A DNA stretch of 64,000 nt, taken from positions 744,001 through 808,000 of the forward strand of contig CAVPMN010000001.1 in NCBI GenBank assembly GCA_963706425.1, written 5' to 3'. Below are positions 1-9,463 of this stretch, piece after piece. This DNA is from CAVPMN01 sp963706425. Its GTDB lineage: Bacteria > Actinomycetota > Acidimicrobiia > Acidimicrobiales > Acidimicrobilacustridaceae. The notes beneath the pieces are model-generated. The model had not been told where the DNA came from. It searched no databases and worked only from the letters and a program-made list of their open reading frames with translations. Made by a program: the position numbers and the translations under genes. Each line of letters starts with the position of its first letter. Within the stretch, counting starts at the first letter, position 1.

Positions 1-2
1 GG

Positions 3-536
3 CCCTGCTGCTTGGCCGAGGAGCGGCGGCCCGGGACCTTCGCGGGCCTGTACGTCTACGAACCGGTGGTGTTCCCCGGCGCGCCCAGCGAGGCGACCGG
101 GGCCAATCCGCTCGCCGAGGGTGCGCTGCGGCGGCGCGACACGTTCGAGTCGATCGACGCCGCCTACGAGAACTACTCGTCCAAGCCGCCGTTCTCGGCC
201 CTCGACCCCGACGCGTTACGCGCCTACGTCGACCACGGGTTCGTTGCCACCCCCGATGGCTCGGTGCGCCTCAAGTGCCGACCGGAGGACGAGGCCCAGG
301 TCTACCGGATGGGCGGCGCCCACGATGCGTTCGCCCACCTCGATCGGGTGCGCTGCCCGGTGGTCGTCGCGAGTGGCGCCCTGGTGGAGGTGGGCCCCGC
401 CGCGTTCCTCGACCCGATCGTCGAGGCCCTGCCCGATGGCCGCAAGGAGTCCTGGCCCGAGCTCGGCCATTTCGGCCCCCTGGAACGGCCCGACCTGATC
501 GCCGCGGCCGTCGAGCGGGCGTTCGCCGCCATCTGA
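3..536 (+). CDS. alpha/beta hydrolase, C-terminal part (cut by window edge)
   Basis: C-terminal part of an alpha/beta hydrolase; the nucleophile elbow lies upstream of the window. The visible part ends with the usual arrangement of a late strand, a Gly-His motif (LGHFGPLERP, His as likely catalytic base) and a final helix that begins PDLIAAAVERA. The frame is open to the window edge. The first bases look shifted: reading from base 2 gives ALLL, and skipping one G at about base 14 joins this to AEERRPGTF, the usual sequence after the elbow in such hydrolases. A one-base insertion at the edge is therefore possible. Substrate unknown. Confidence 0.75.
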   Translation, partial: PCCLAEERRPGTFAGLYVYEPVVFPGAPSEATGANPLAEGALRRRDTFESIDAAYENYSSKPPFSALDPDALRAYVDHGFVATPDGSVRLKCRPEDEAQVYRMGGAHDAFAHLDRVRCPVVVASGALVEVGPAAFLDPIVEALPDGRKESWPELGHFGPLERPDLIAAAVERAFAAI

Positions 537-605
537 CGACCGCGGCGCCCGGCGCCCGCAGGCCCGTCCACCGTCGCTGTCATACCCCCGGCGTACTGTT
601 GGCCC

Positions 606-1442
606 ATGCCGTTGTCGCTGCCGTCGTCGCTGTCGCCGTCGAAGGTGTCGTCGTTCACCGACTGCGCCCTGGCCTTCCGGTTCTCGGCCATCGATCGGCT
701 GCCCGAGGCGCCCTCCGCGCCGGCCACCAAGGGCACCCTCGTGCACCAGGCGCTCGAGCGCCTGTTCTGCCTGCCGGCCGCCGAGCGCACGCTGCCCGCC
801 GCGCTCACGGCAGTCGACGAGGCGTTCGAGCTGTTGCGCCTCGATCCCGACTACACCGGGCTCGGGCTGAGCGCGGAGGACGAGGCGGTCTTCCTCGACG
901 ACGCCGAGCAGCTCGTGCGACGCTACTTCCAGCTCGAAGATCCGCAGGCCATCAAGCCCATCGGCCTCGAGCTGATGCTCGCCGCCGACATCGGCAACCT
1001 CACCCTGCGCGGCATCATCGACCGCCTCGAGCTCGACGACGACGGCGAGCTGGTGGTCACCGACTACAAGACCGGCCGGGTCCCCCACGCCAACCACGAG
1101 CGCAGCCGCCTCGGAGGGGTGCACTTCTACGCCTTCTTGTGCGAGCGCCTGTTCGGCAAGCGGCCGGCCAAGGTGCAGCTGCTCTACCTGGCCGAGCCCG
1201 TCGCCATCATCACGGTGCCCACCGACCAGTCGATCCGCGCCCTCGAGCGGCGGGTGCGAGCCATCTGGACCACCGTCGAGCGGGCCTGCGAGAACGAGAG
1301 CTTCCAGCCGCGTCCGTCCCGGCTCTGCGATTGGTGCTCGTTTCAGTCGTTCTGCCCGGCGTTCGGCGGCGATCCGACTCAGGTGCCCCGAGCACCGGCC
1401 GCGGAGCGGCCCCTCGCGCTGCCCCTAGCATCCACCGGGTGA
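606..1442 (+). CDS. PD-(D/E)XK nuclease family protein (RecB-like, Fe-S type)
   Basis: 278-residue protein of the RecB/Cas4-like nuclease superfamily. An early segment (LSPSKVSSFTDCALAFRF) is the usual opening of these proteins. It is followed by GTLVHQALERLF, by a central block whose DYKTGR is the motif with the catalytic Asp/Lys, and by a C-terminal cysteine cluster (CDWCSFQSFC) that, with the early Cys, fits a 4Fe-4S cluster. Such stand-alone proteins are common in actinobacteria and are thought to act on DNA ends, but the exact role is unknown. The stop overlaps the next start by GTGA, so it is probably translationally coupled to the PAP2 gene. No CRISPR array is nearby, so a Cas4 role is unlikely. 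Confidence 0.85.
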   Translation: MPLSLPSSLSPSKVSSFTDCALAFRFSAIDRLPEAPSAPATKGTLVHQALERLFCLPAAERTLPAALTAVDEAFELLRLDPDYTGLGLSAEDEAVFLDDAEQLVRRYFQLEDPQAIKPIGLELMLAADIGNLTLRGIIDRLELDDDGELVVTDYKTGRVPHANHERSRLGGVHFYAFLCERLFGKRPAKVQLLYLAEPVAIITVPTDQSIRALERRVRAIWTTVERACENESFQPRPSRLCDWCSFQSFCPAFGGDPTQVPRAPAAERPLALPLASTG

Positions 1443-2008
1443 TTCCAGACATTGATGGCCCGGTCGAGCCGCCGCACGAGCTGTCACCCATCCACCGATT
1501 CGACGATGCCGTCGACCGACGGCTCGATTCGGTGCGTGGCCGCGAGCCCAGCGATCGCATCATCTACGCCCTCACCGAGCTGGGCGACTTCAGCCTCATC
1601 TGGCACCTGATCGCGTGGTCGAGGGCGCTGCGCTCCGACGACGACCTGGCGGCGGCCGTGCGGGTGTCGGTGTGTCTCGGCATCGAGTCGGTGGTGGTCA
1701 ACGGCCTGATCAAGTCGGCGTTCAAACGCGAACGACCCGTGTTCCAGGGAGAGCGCCCCCACCGTCTGCGCATCCCGCTCACCACCAGCTTCCCGAGCGG
1801 CCATGCCAGCTCGGCCGTGGTCGCCGCCCTGCTGCTCGGCCAGGGCAGGCGCACGGCGCCGGCCTACTGGGCCCTCGCCGGGGCGGTGGCCGCCAGCCGG
1901 GTCCACGTGCGCATCCACCACGCCTCCGACGTCATCGGCGGGGCCACGCTCGGGCTCGGTCTGGGCCTGATCTTCCGCCGGCTCTGGAAGCTGCCGGCCC
2001 GCCGATGA
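1439..2008 (+). CDS. PAP2-family phosphatase
   Basis: 189-residue PAP2-type phosphatase, probably a membrane lipid-phosphate or undecaprenyl-diphosphate phosphatase. All three family motifs are visible: KSAFKRERP (K-x6-RP), FPSGHAS (PSGH) and SRVHVRIHHASD (SR-x5-H-x3-D). Hydrophobic stretches between and after the motifs fit membrane helices (GIESVVVNGLI, YWALAGAVAA, GGATLGLGLGLIF). The GTG start at 1439 lies inside the stop of the upstream nuclease gene (GTGA overlap), which fixes this start. The actual substrate is not shown by the sequence. Confidence 0.85.
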   Translation: MIPDIDGPVEPPHELSPIHRFDDAVDRRLDSVRGREPSDRIIYALTELGDFSLIWHLIAWSRALRSDDDLAAAVRVSVCLGIESVVVNGLIKSAFKRERPVFQGERPHRLRIPLTTSFPSGHASSAVVAALLLGQGRRTAPAYWALAGAVAASRVHVRIHHASDVIGGATLGLGLGLIFRRLWKLPARR

Positions 2009-2063
2009 GCCTGCGCTCGACCGAAGGCGGAATGCGGCCACCCGCCGAAGGGTTGCAGGCACC

Positions 2064-2666
2064 ATGCCCCTGACCTTCGGCGTCACCTGGGACTACCGCT
2101 GCCCCTTCGCCCGCAACGCCCACGACCACGTGATCGAAGGGCTGCTGGCGGGGGCCGACTGGCAGGTGCAGTTCATGCCGTTCTCGCTCGGCCAGGTGCA
2201 TGTGGCCGACGACGAGCCCGACATCTGGGACACCCCAGAGCGAGACAGCGGCCTGTTGGCCCTGCAGGTGGGCGTGGTGGTTCGTGACCACCATCCCGAG
2301 CGCTTTCTCGCCCTCCATCGTGGGTTGTTCGATGCCCGCCACGTGCACGGCCTGCACCTTCGCGACCGTGACGTGCTCACCGAGCTGGTCGAGCTGGTCG
2401 GTCTCGACGCCGGCGCCGTGTTCGAGCGGGTCGACAGCGGCGAGGCCCTCGACACGGTGCGCAAAGAGCACGAGGCCGCCGTGGCCCATCACGACGTGTG
2501 GGGCGTGCCGACCTTCGTGGTGGGCGAGCACGCCTCGTTCGTGCGGCTGATGAACGACTCGGGCGGCGACGGCGTGGCTGCCCGCCGCACCGTCGAGCGG
2601 GTGGTCGACCTGTTGGGCGGCTGGCCAGAGCTGAACGAGTTCAAGCACACCACCCTGTCCCGCTGA
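2064..2666 (+). CDS. DsbA/HCCA-isomerase-like thioredoxin-fold protein
   Basis: 200-residue DsbA-family protein of the FrnE/2-hydroxychromene-carboxylate isomerase type. It opens with a beta strand and the active-site motif RCPFARN (first Cys at about residue 13), has a long helical insertion, and has the cis-proline loop GVPTFVV near residue 155. The second cysteine of a CxxC is replaced by Ala (CPFA), so it is unlikely to be a simple dithiol oxidase; a glutathione- or mycothiol-type isomerase or transferase is more likely. No signal peptide, so cytoplasmic. The stop codon touches the first unit of a 33-nt tandem repeat. Confidence 0.8.
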   Translation: MPLTFGVTWDYRCPFARNAHDHVIEGLLAGADWQVQFMPFSLGQVHVADDEPDIWDTPERDSGLLALQVGVVVRDHHPERFLALHRGLFDARHVHGLHLRDRDVLTELVELVGLDAGAVFERVDSGEALDTVRKEHEAAVAHHDVWGVPTFVVGEHASFVRLMNDSGGDGVAARRTVERVVDLLGGWPELNEFKHTTLSR

Positions 2667-2786
2667 GGCCCGGCGGGGACGGGCCGACCAGAGACACGAG
2701 GCCCGGCGGGGACGGGCCGACCAGAGACACGAGGCCCGGCGGGGACGGGCCGACCAGAGACACGAGGCCCGGCGGGGACGGGCCGA
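2665..2786. repeat. 33-nt tandem repeat, 3.7 copies, each able to form a hairpin
   Basis: Three perfect 33-nt units (2665-2697, 2698-2730, 2731-2763) and a partial fourth (2764-2786). Each unit carries GGCCCG-GCGGGGA-CGGGCC, a 6-bp stem with a 7-nt loop, followed by the linker GACCAGAGACACGA. The array starts in the stop codon of the DsbA-like gene and ends 36 nt before the acyltransferase start. It could act as a stacked terminator or be a replication-slippage array. Confidence 0.95.
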
Positions 2787-2822
2787 GCGCCGGATGGTCG
2801 ATGGGGCTTACGCTGGGTGGCG

Positions 2823-4241
2823 ATGCCCGACGAGGTGGCCAGACGGCCGAGAGACGTGCGCTCCGATCGGCGGATGAGCGACGTCGAGGCCCTGATGTGG
2901 AACGTCGAGAAAGACCCGCACCTCGATCCGAGCTTCGCCAGCATCACGGTGCTCGACCGTTCGCCCGACTTCGACTACCTGCGTCGGCGCTTGCTCCAGA
3001 TGGTCGACCGCATCCCGCGCCTGCATCAGCGCGCCGTGCCCGCGCTCGGTCGGCTGGCGCCGCCCGAGTGGCGAGACGATCCCGATTTCGACGTCGACTA
3101 CCACGTCCGTCGGGTGGCGTTGCCCGCGCCGGGCGACGAACGTCAGCTCTTCGACTTGGCCACCCGCTTCCTGCAGGATCCGCTCGAACGCACCCGTCCG
3201 CTCTGGGAGTTCCTGGTGGTCGAAGGCGTAGAGGGCGGGCGCGCCGCGCTGGTGCAGAAGATGCACCACACGATCACCGACGGCGAGGGCGGCATTCGCA
3301 TGTCGGAGCAGTTCATCGACCTCACTCGCGAGCCGCCACCGGTCGACGACATCACCATCACCGCCGAGCCGGCCCCCGAGAGCGCATCGCTCGTCGAGAC
3401 CGCGCTGGAGACGCTGAACCACACCGTGCGCCGCACGCTGGGCATCGCCCGACGGGCCGTCGGCTCGGCGACCAACCTGGCGCTGCACCCTCAGCGCATC
3501 CCGGCCCTCGGCGTCGACCTGGGTGAGACCGCGGCGTCGGCGGTGCGCCAGTTGACCATCACCGACCAGGCCCACTCGCCTTTGTGGACCGAACGCACCC
3601 TGCAGCGGCGGCTCGAGGTGCTCGACGTCCCGTTCGACGAGGCCCGCCGGGCGGCCAAGGAGCTCGGCGGCAGCCTCAACGACTTCTTCGTGGCGGGGGC
3701 GGCGGCCGGTGCAGGGGCCTACCACCGGGCGCTGGGCGCGCCCGTCGACAGCCTTCGCATCGCCATGCCCGTGAGCACCCGCACTGACCACAGCGCAGGT
3801 GGCAACTCGTTCGTGCCCACCAGGGTGGTGGTGCCGGTGAACCTCGGTGATCCGGTCGAGCAGTTCAACGCGATCCACGGGCTGCTCGACCGCACCAAGC
3901 ACGAGAAGGCCCTCGGCATGATGAACCAGATGGCCGGCCTGGCCAACCTGCTGCCGACCTCGGTGCTGGCCCGCTTCGTGCTCGACCAGGCCCGCACGAT
4001 CGACTTCACCACGTCGAACGTGCGGGCGGCATCGTTCGACCTCTACATCGCCGGCGCGTTGATCGAGGCGACCTATCCCCTGGGCCCGCTGGCCAACACC
4101 GCCTTCAACCTCACCATGATGAGCTATCGAGGCTTGCTCAACATGGGACTACACATCGACACCGGAGCCATCGACGACCCGACGCTGCTGCGGGACTGCA
4201 TCGCCGAGTCGTACAGCGCGCTCATCGCCGCCAGCGGTTGA
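2823..4241 (+). CDS. wax ester synthase/diacylglycerol acyltransferase-like protein (WS/DGAT)
   Basis: 472-residue acyl-CoA:alcohol acyltransferase of the WS/DGAT family, which makes triacylglycerols or wax esters at the inner face of the membrane. The catalytic motif HHTITDG (HHxxxDG) sits near residue 145. The N-terminal DRRMSDVEALMW and the central PLWEFLVVEG are typical of the family, as is the late region with the NVRAA and GPLANTAFNLTMMSY blocks. ATG at 2823 is chosen because homologues have a short leader before the SDVEALMW block; the internal ATG at 2874 is an alternative. It follows the hairpin repeat array and has no close downstream partner. Confidence 0.88.
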   Translation: MPDEVARRPRDVRSDRRMSDVEALMWNVEKDPHLDPSFASITVLDRSPDFDYLRRRLLQMVDRIPRLHQRAVPALGRLAPPEWRDDPDFDVDYHVRRVALPAPGDERQLFDLATRFLQDPLERTRPLWEFLVVEGVEGGRAALVQKMHHTITDGEGGIRMSEQFIDLTREPPPVDDITITAEPAPESASLVETALETLNHTVRRTLGIARRAVGSATNLALHPQRIPALGVDLGETAASAVRQLTITDQAHSPLWTERTLQRRLEVLDVPFDEARRAAKELGGSLNDFFVAGAAAGAGAYHRALGAPVDSLRIAMPVSTRTDHSAGGNSFVPTRVVVPVNLGDPVEQFNAIHGLLDRTKHEKALGMMNQMAGLANLLPTSVLARFVLDQARTIDFTTSNVRAASFDLYIAGALIEATYPLGPLANTAFNLTMMSYRGLLNMGLHIDTGAIDDPTLLRDCIAESYSALIAASG

Positions 4242-4277
4242 GCTGGCGCAGCTCGCACCCGCCGGAGCGGGGCGGAC

Positions 4278-4466
4278 TCAGTTGACCGACGGCAGGTCAG
4301 CCAGGTCGGTCGTGAGCAGCAGGCGAACGTCGAGCAACAGGTTGGCGACCTCGTCAGTCGACACGAGCTCGCGATGCATCATGTCGGCGAGCCCCCGATC
4401 GATGAGGGCCACGGCATCGCTGACCGCGTCGGCTTCGAGGGCCTCGACCTCTTGCGTCTCCGTCAT
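4278..4466 (-). CDS. small acidic protein of unknown function (62 aa)
   Basis: Not recognised. A short acidic protein, MTETQEVEALEADAVSDAVA onward, predicted to be helical and without a membrane segment. The start at 4466 is chosen because a strong ribosome site (AGGAG, then ACAGC, then ATG) precedes it; the longer open frame to 4562 has no such site. It is convergent with the acyltransferase gene (36 nt between stops) and divergent from the kinase gene. Confidence 0.6.
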   Translation of the reverse strand: MTETQEVEALEADAVSDAVALIDRGLADMMHRELVSTDEVANLLLDVRLLLTTDLADLPSVN

Positions 4467-4773
4467 GCTGTCTCCTGTGGTCGTCACGGTTTCTGGTTCC
4501 CGTTCGGGTTCCAAACGCCTGTCGGTGTAGGTGTCGCCTAGCTGTGACTCGTCTGCATCCAACGCCCGGGCTAGTGGCCCTGTTCCGTCTCGACCTCGAT
4601 GTGACGGGTTTCGCCCCCGAGGACTGCTGTCACCTTACCGACGCTTGGTGACTGCCGTGTTTCACCCGGCTTTCGAATCCGGGAACTGACTGCCGGGCCC
4701 CGTGGGAAAATGCCCCGCTGAGAGGGCTGGCCGCGGCCGATCGGCCCGGTCCCGCTCGTAGGCTGCTCGACCG
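4467..4773. other. intergenic region between divergent genes
   Basis: About 307 nt between the divergently read small acidic protein and the Ser/Thr kinase. Apart from the ribosome site of the small gene, no RNA gene, repeat or clear promoter is recognised. It presumably holds both promoters. Confidence 0.5.
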
Positions 4774-6204
<1,431 letters not shown>

Positions 6205-6263
6205 GCGTGAGCGGCCACGAGCGGTAGGGTCGCCGCGATGAGTCAGGTCAGGCCCGCGCCCCC

Positions 6264-7241
6264 ATGGGCGTGACGTTCGCCAGCTTCATGAACCTCGGTC
6301 TCGACGCCGCCCTCGACGCGGCCCGTTGGGCCGAAGAACTCGGCTACCGGTCGTTCTGGACGGCCGAGACGGTGGGCCCCGAGGCGTTCGCCACGCTCGC
6401 GGCGGTGAGCCGCACGGCACCGTCGCTCGATCTCGGCACCGGCGTCATCGCCCTCCAGCTACGCACCCCGCCCCTCGCCGCCATGTCGGCCGCGACCCTG
6501 CAAGACCTGCAGCCCGATCGTGACGTCCTGCTCGGCGTCGGGATCAGCTCACCCGTGGTCACCAGCCAGTGGCACGGGGCCCCCTACGGCGACCGCCCCC
6601 TGGCTCAAGTGCGCGAGTACCTCACGCTCGTGCGCGAGTGCCTCTCGGGCGAGTCGGTGTCGTTCAAAGGCGACTTCTACGAGGTGAAGCGGTTCCGGCT
6701 CGGCATCCGGCTCGGTGATCGTCGACCGAAGCTGGTGCTCGGTGCGCTCAACCCGGCGATGCTGCAGCTCGCCGGCGAGCTGGCCGACGGCGTGCTGCTC
6801 AACTACCTGCCCGCCTCGCACATCCCGTGGTCGGTCGAGCAGGTGCGCAAGGGCGGCGACGCCGAGATCTACGCCTACGTGCACGTCGGCGTGTGCGAGC
6901 GCAGCGACGGCATCGACTACGCCCGCCGAGATCTGTTCTCCTACGCCGTGGTCGACTCGTACGCACGCAACTTCGAGCGGGCCGGGTTCGCCGACGAGGT
7001 CGCCGCGGTTCGCGAACGGCACGGCGCGAAGGATCGCGAAGGCGCCGTCGCCGCGGTGTCCGATCGCATGGTCGACGCCATCGACGTGATGGGCGACGCA
7101 GACCATGTGGCGTCGACGATGCGCGACTACATCAGCGCCGGCGTCGACGTGCCCATCGTGATGCCGCTGCCCTGGGGCCCCGACCGCATGGCAGTGGTGC
7201 GCAGCACCCTCGAGGCGGCCGCCACGGCCATCGAGCCGTGA
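6264..7241 (+). CDS. LLM-class F420-dependent oxidoreductase
   Basis: 325-residue luciferase-like (TIM-barrel) oxidoreductase, most likely using coenzyme F420. Visible family features are AARWAEELGYRSFW, the LGTGVI strand, the LGVG turn after the central strand, and the PKLVLGALNPAML block. Substrate unknown. ATG at 6264 is the first in-frame start. The stop overlaps the GTG of the following SDR gene (GTGA), so the two are coupled and may act on the same compound. Confidence 0.85.
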   Translation: MGVTFASFMNLGLDAALDAARWAEELGYRSFWTAETVGPEAFATLAAVSRTAPSLDLGTGVIALQLRTPPLAAMSAATLQDLQPDRDVLLGVGISSPVVTSQWHGAPYGDRPLAQVREYLTLVRECLSGESVSFKGDFYEVKRFRLGIRLGDRRPKLVLGALNPAMLQLAGELADGVLLNYLPASHIPWSVEQVRKGGDAEIYAYVHVGVCERSDGIDYARRDLFSYAVVDSYARNFERAGFADEVAAVRERHGAKDREGAVAAVSDRMVDAIDVMGDADHVASTMRDYISAGVDVPIVMPLPWGPDRMAVVRSTLEAAATAIEP

Positions 7242-8007
7242 ACGTCTCGGGCCGCACGGTCGTGGTCACCGGCGCGGCGTCGGGGATCGGACGAGCCCTG
7301 GCCCGCCGCTTCGCGCGGAGGGCGCGACGGTCGTGGCCAGCGACATCGACGGCCCCGCCGTCGAGCGGGTGGCCCACGAGATCGGCGGTCGGGCGGTGCG
7401 CACCGACGTGAGCACCGAGGCCGACATCGTCGCACTGATCGACTCGACGGAGGCCGAGGTCGGGCCCATCGACCTGTTCTGCTCCAACGCCGGCATCCTC
7501 AGCATCGGTGGGGCCGAGGTCGCCGACGACGAGTGGCGCCAGATCCTCGACGTCAACGTGATGGCTCACGTGTGGGCCGCCCGGCACCTCGTGCCGCGCA
7601 TGCTCGAACGGGGTGGGGGCTACCTCCTGCACACCGCGTCGGCAGCGGGCTTGCTGACGCAGATCGGCTCGGCCCCGTACACGGTCACCAAGCACGCCGC
7701 GCTCTCGTTCGCCGAATGGCTCTCGATCACCTATGGCGATCGCGGGCTGAAGGTCTCCGCGTTGTGCCCTCAGGCGGTCGACACCGCGATGATCGGCGGC
7801 ACCGAGGAGGGTGGCGTGGCAGGCGTCGACGGCGTGTTGTCGCCCGACGCGGTGGCCGACGCCGTCATCGAGGGCCTGGCCGACGAGCGCTTTCTCATCC
7901 TCCCGCATCCGGAAGTGGCCGACTACGCCCGCCGCAAGGCCGACGACCACGAGCGCTGGCTGGCCGGCATGCGTCGGCTGCAGGCCCGCTTCGTCGAGCA
8001 GCCGTGA
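7238..8007 (+). pseudogene. SDR-family oxidoreductase interrupted by a one-base frameshift
   Basis: Short-chain dehydrogenase/reductase split over two frames. From GTG 7238 the first frame gives the NAD(P)-binding motif VVVTGAASGIGRALARRFA. After 7315 the homologous reading continues in the next frame as EGATVVASDIDGPAVERV to 8007. Around 7316 one base is missing (TTCGCGCGGAGG where TTCGCGCGCGAGG would restore RFAREGA). Downstream, the SNAGIL motif, catalytic Ser (LLHTASAAG) and YTVTKHA (YxxxK) are intact. With one base restored the protein would be about 256 residues, normal for the family. It is either a sequencing error or a very recent break. Confidence 0.85.
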
Positions 8008-8309
8008 GCTCGGGGGCTCGTCGGCCACGAAAGGCGCCTGAGCCGTTCCCCGAAGCGGGCTTGGCCGCACTCGGACTCGAACGATCGGCGCGGGTTCGCT
8101 TTCGTCGGCGCGACGGCGAGCGCTGGAAGGAAGCCACGGTCGAGCGCCGCGAGCGCGACGGCAGCGTCGGACTGCGCGACGCCAAGGGGGCGGCGAGGTC
8201 GATCGCCATCGAGCACATCGAGGTGCGCACCAACGGGCCGCGCGGTGGCGTGGTGTGGGAGCCCCTCGCCGACCGGGCCGCCCGCACCGAGCAGATGCGC
8301 CTGCTCTAG
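8004..8309 (+). CDS. small conserved-looking protein of unknown function (101 aa)
   Basis: Not recognised with certainty. GTG at 8004 overlaps the SDR stop (GTGA), so it belongs to the same coupled operon. The basic N-terminus is followed by a segment with alternating charged and hydrophobic residues (ARVRFRRRDGERWKEATVE, then GSVGLRDAKGAARSIAIEHI) that suggests a small beta-barrel of the Tudor/SH3 type. Inference only. Confidence 0.6.
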   Translation: MSSGARRPRKAPEPFPEAGLAALGLERSARVRFRRRDGERWKEATVERRERDGSVGLRDAKGAARSIAIEHIEVRTNGPRGGVVWEPLADRAARTEQMRLL

Positions 8310-8325
8310 CCAGCCCGCCCGCACA

Positions 8326-8345
8326 ACTTGTATTCGACTTGTATT
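8326..8345. promoter_or_regulatory. direct repeat ACTTGTATT x2 upstream of methyltransferase gene
   Basis: Two copies of ACTTGTATT with an 11-nt period (8326-8334 and 8337-8345), close to one DNA turn, in a small AT-rich island 29 nt before the GTG at 8374. It could be a regulator site or include promoter elements. No regulator is assigned. Confidence 0.4.
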
Positions 8346-8373
8346 GCAAGCGGGCGCCTGGTGAACTGGGCTC

Positions 8374-9463
8374 GTGGACCCCAGAACCATCGAGATCTAC
8401 GAGACGACCGCCCAGCAGTTCAACGAGCGACGCCAGCCCTCTTCACTCGACGACGGCGCCGCGCTCGGTCGGCGGGCCGCCCCCTTCTCGAAGCCGGTGG
8501 TCGACATCGGGTCGGGGCCGGGCTGGTATTCACCGGCGCTCGGGCCATCGCCGGTGATCGCGCTCGATGCGGTGCAGGCCATGCTCGACCTCGTGCCCGA
8601 GCACGCGCCCGACGCCCTGCGGGTGCGGGCCGACATGGCCACGCTGCCGTTCCGAACCCAGAGCCTCGGCGGCGCGTTCGCCAGCAAGTGCTACGTGCAC
8701 CTGGCGCGGGCCGACGTGCCCCTGGCGCTGGCTGATCTGCACCGCAGTCTCGTGGTCGATGCTCCGATCGAGCTGGTGCTGTTCGCCGGAGACCTCGAAC
8801 GCGGCGAGCTCGGGGGCGACGAGTTCGCCGGCCGGCAATACTCCGACTGGCCCGAGGACCTGCTGCGCGACGTCGTCACCGGTGCCGGGTTCGCCATCGA
8901 CTCGGTGACCCACGAGCCGACGAAGCGCCAGGGCGAATGGCGACTCACGGCCACGAGGTCGCGCACGCTCGCCGACACGGTGGCGAGAGGTATGCGCCTG
9001 CTCGTCGTCGGGCTGAACCCGAGCGTCTACTCCGCCGATGTCGGTCACGGCTTCGCCCGACCGGGCAACCGCTTCTGGCCTGCCGCGCTCGAGGCCGGGG
9101 TGGTGACGAGGGCGCACGACCCGCGACATGCACTGCAGGTCGACGGGGTGGGGATGACCGACCTGGTCAAGCGGGCCACGCCGAGGGCCGACGAGCTCAC
9201 GCGCGACGAGTACCGCGCCGGTCTCGCCCGGGTGACCCGGCTGGTCGAGTGGTTGCAGCCGGCCGCCGTCTGCTTCGTCGGCCTGGCCGGATGGAGGGCT
9301 GCCGTCGACCGCGACGCGGTGGCCGGTCCCCAGCCAGGACCGGCTCGGCGACGCACCTGTCTACGTGATGCCGAGCACGAGTGGGCTCAACGCCCATTCC
9401 TCACTCAGCGATCTGACCGAGCATCTCCGTCAGGCGTGGGCGCTCGGCGACCCGCTCGGCTGA
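8374..9463 (+). CDS. SAM-dependent methyltransferase joined to Mug/TDG-type DNA glycosylase (frameshifted near the end)
   Basis: The first about 205 residues are a class I methyltransferase: VVDIGSGPGWYSPAL is SAM motif I, followed by the VIALD turn and the RADMATLPF block. Without a stop, the frame continues into a mismatch-specific uracil/thymine DNA glycosylase of the Mug family: LLVVGLNPSVYS holds the GLNPS active-site loop, followed by HGFARPGNRFWPA and VGMTDLVKRATP. Near 9334 the frame is lost; the rest (DAPVYVMPSTSGLNAHSS, with the second Mug motif) continues in the next frame to a TGA at 9461-9463. An extra C in CCCCAGCCAGG would explain this. An internal ATG at 8992 could start the glycosylase alone, but no stop separates the two. 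Ends overlap the convergent hydrolase gene by about 59 nt. Confidence 0.75.

Noticed and set aside
606..1442. RecB/Cas4-like nuclease considered as part of a CRISPR or phage-defence system
   Set aside because: No cas, helicase or defence genes beside it; its partner is a PAP2 phosphatase.
2665..2786. Tandem repeats considered as a CRISPR array
   Set aside because: Units are contiguous without spacers of varying sequence, and no cas gene is nearby.
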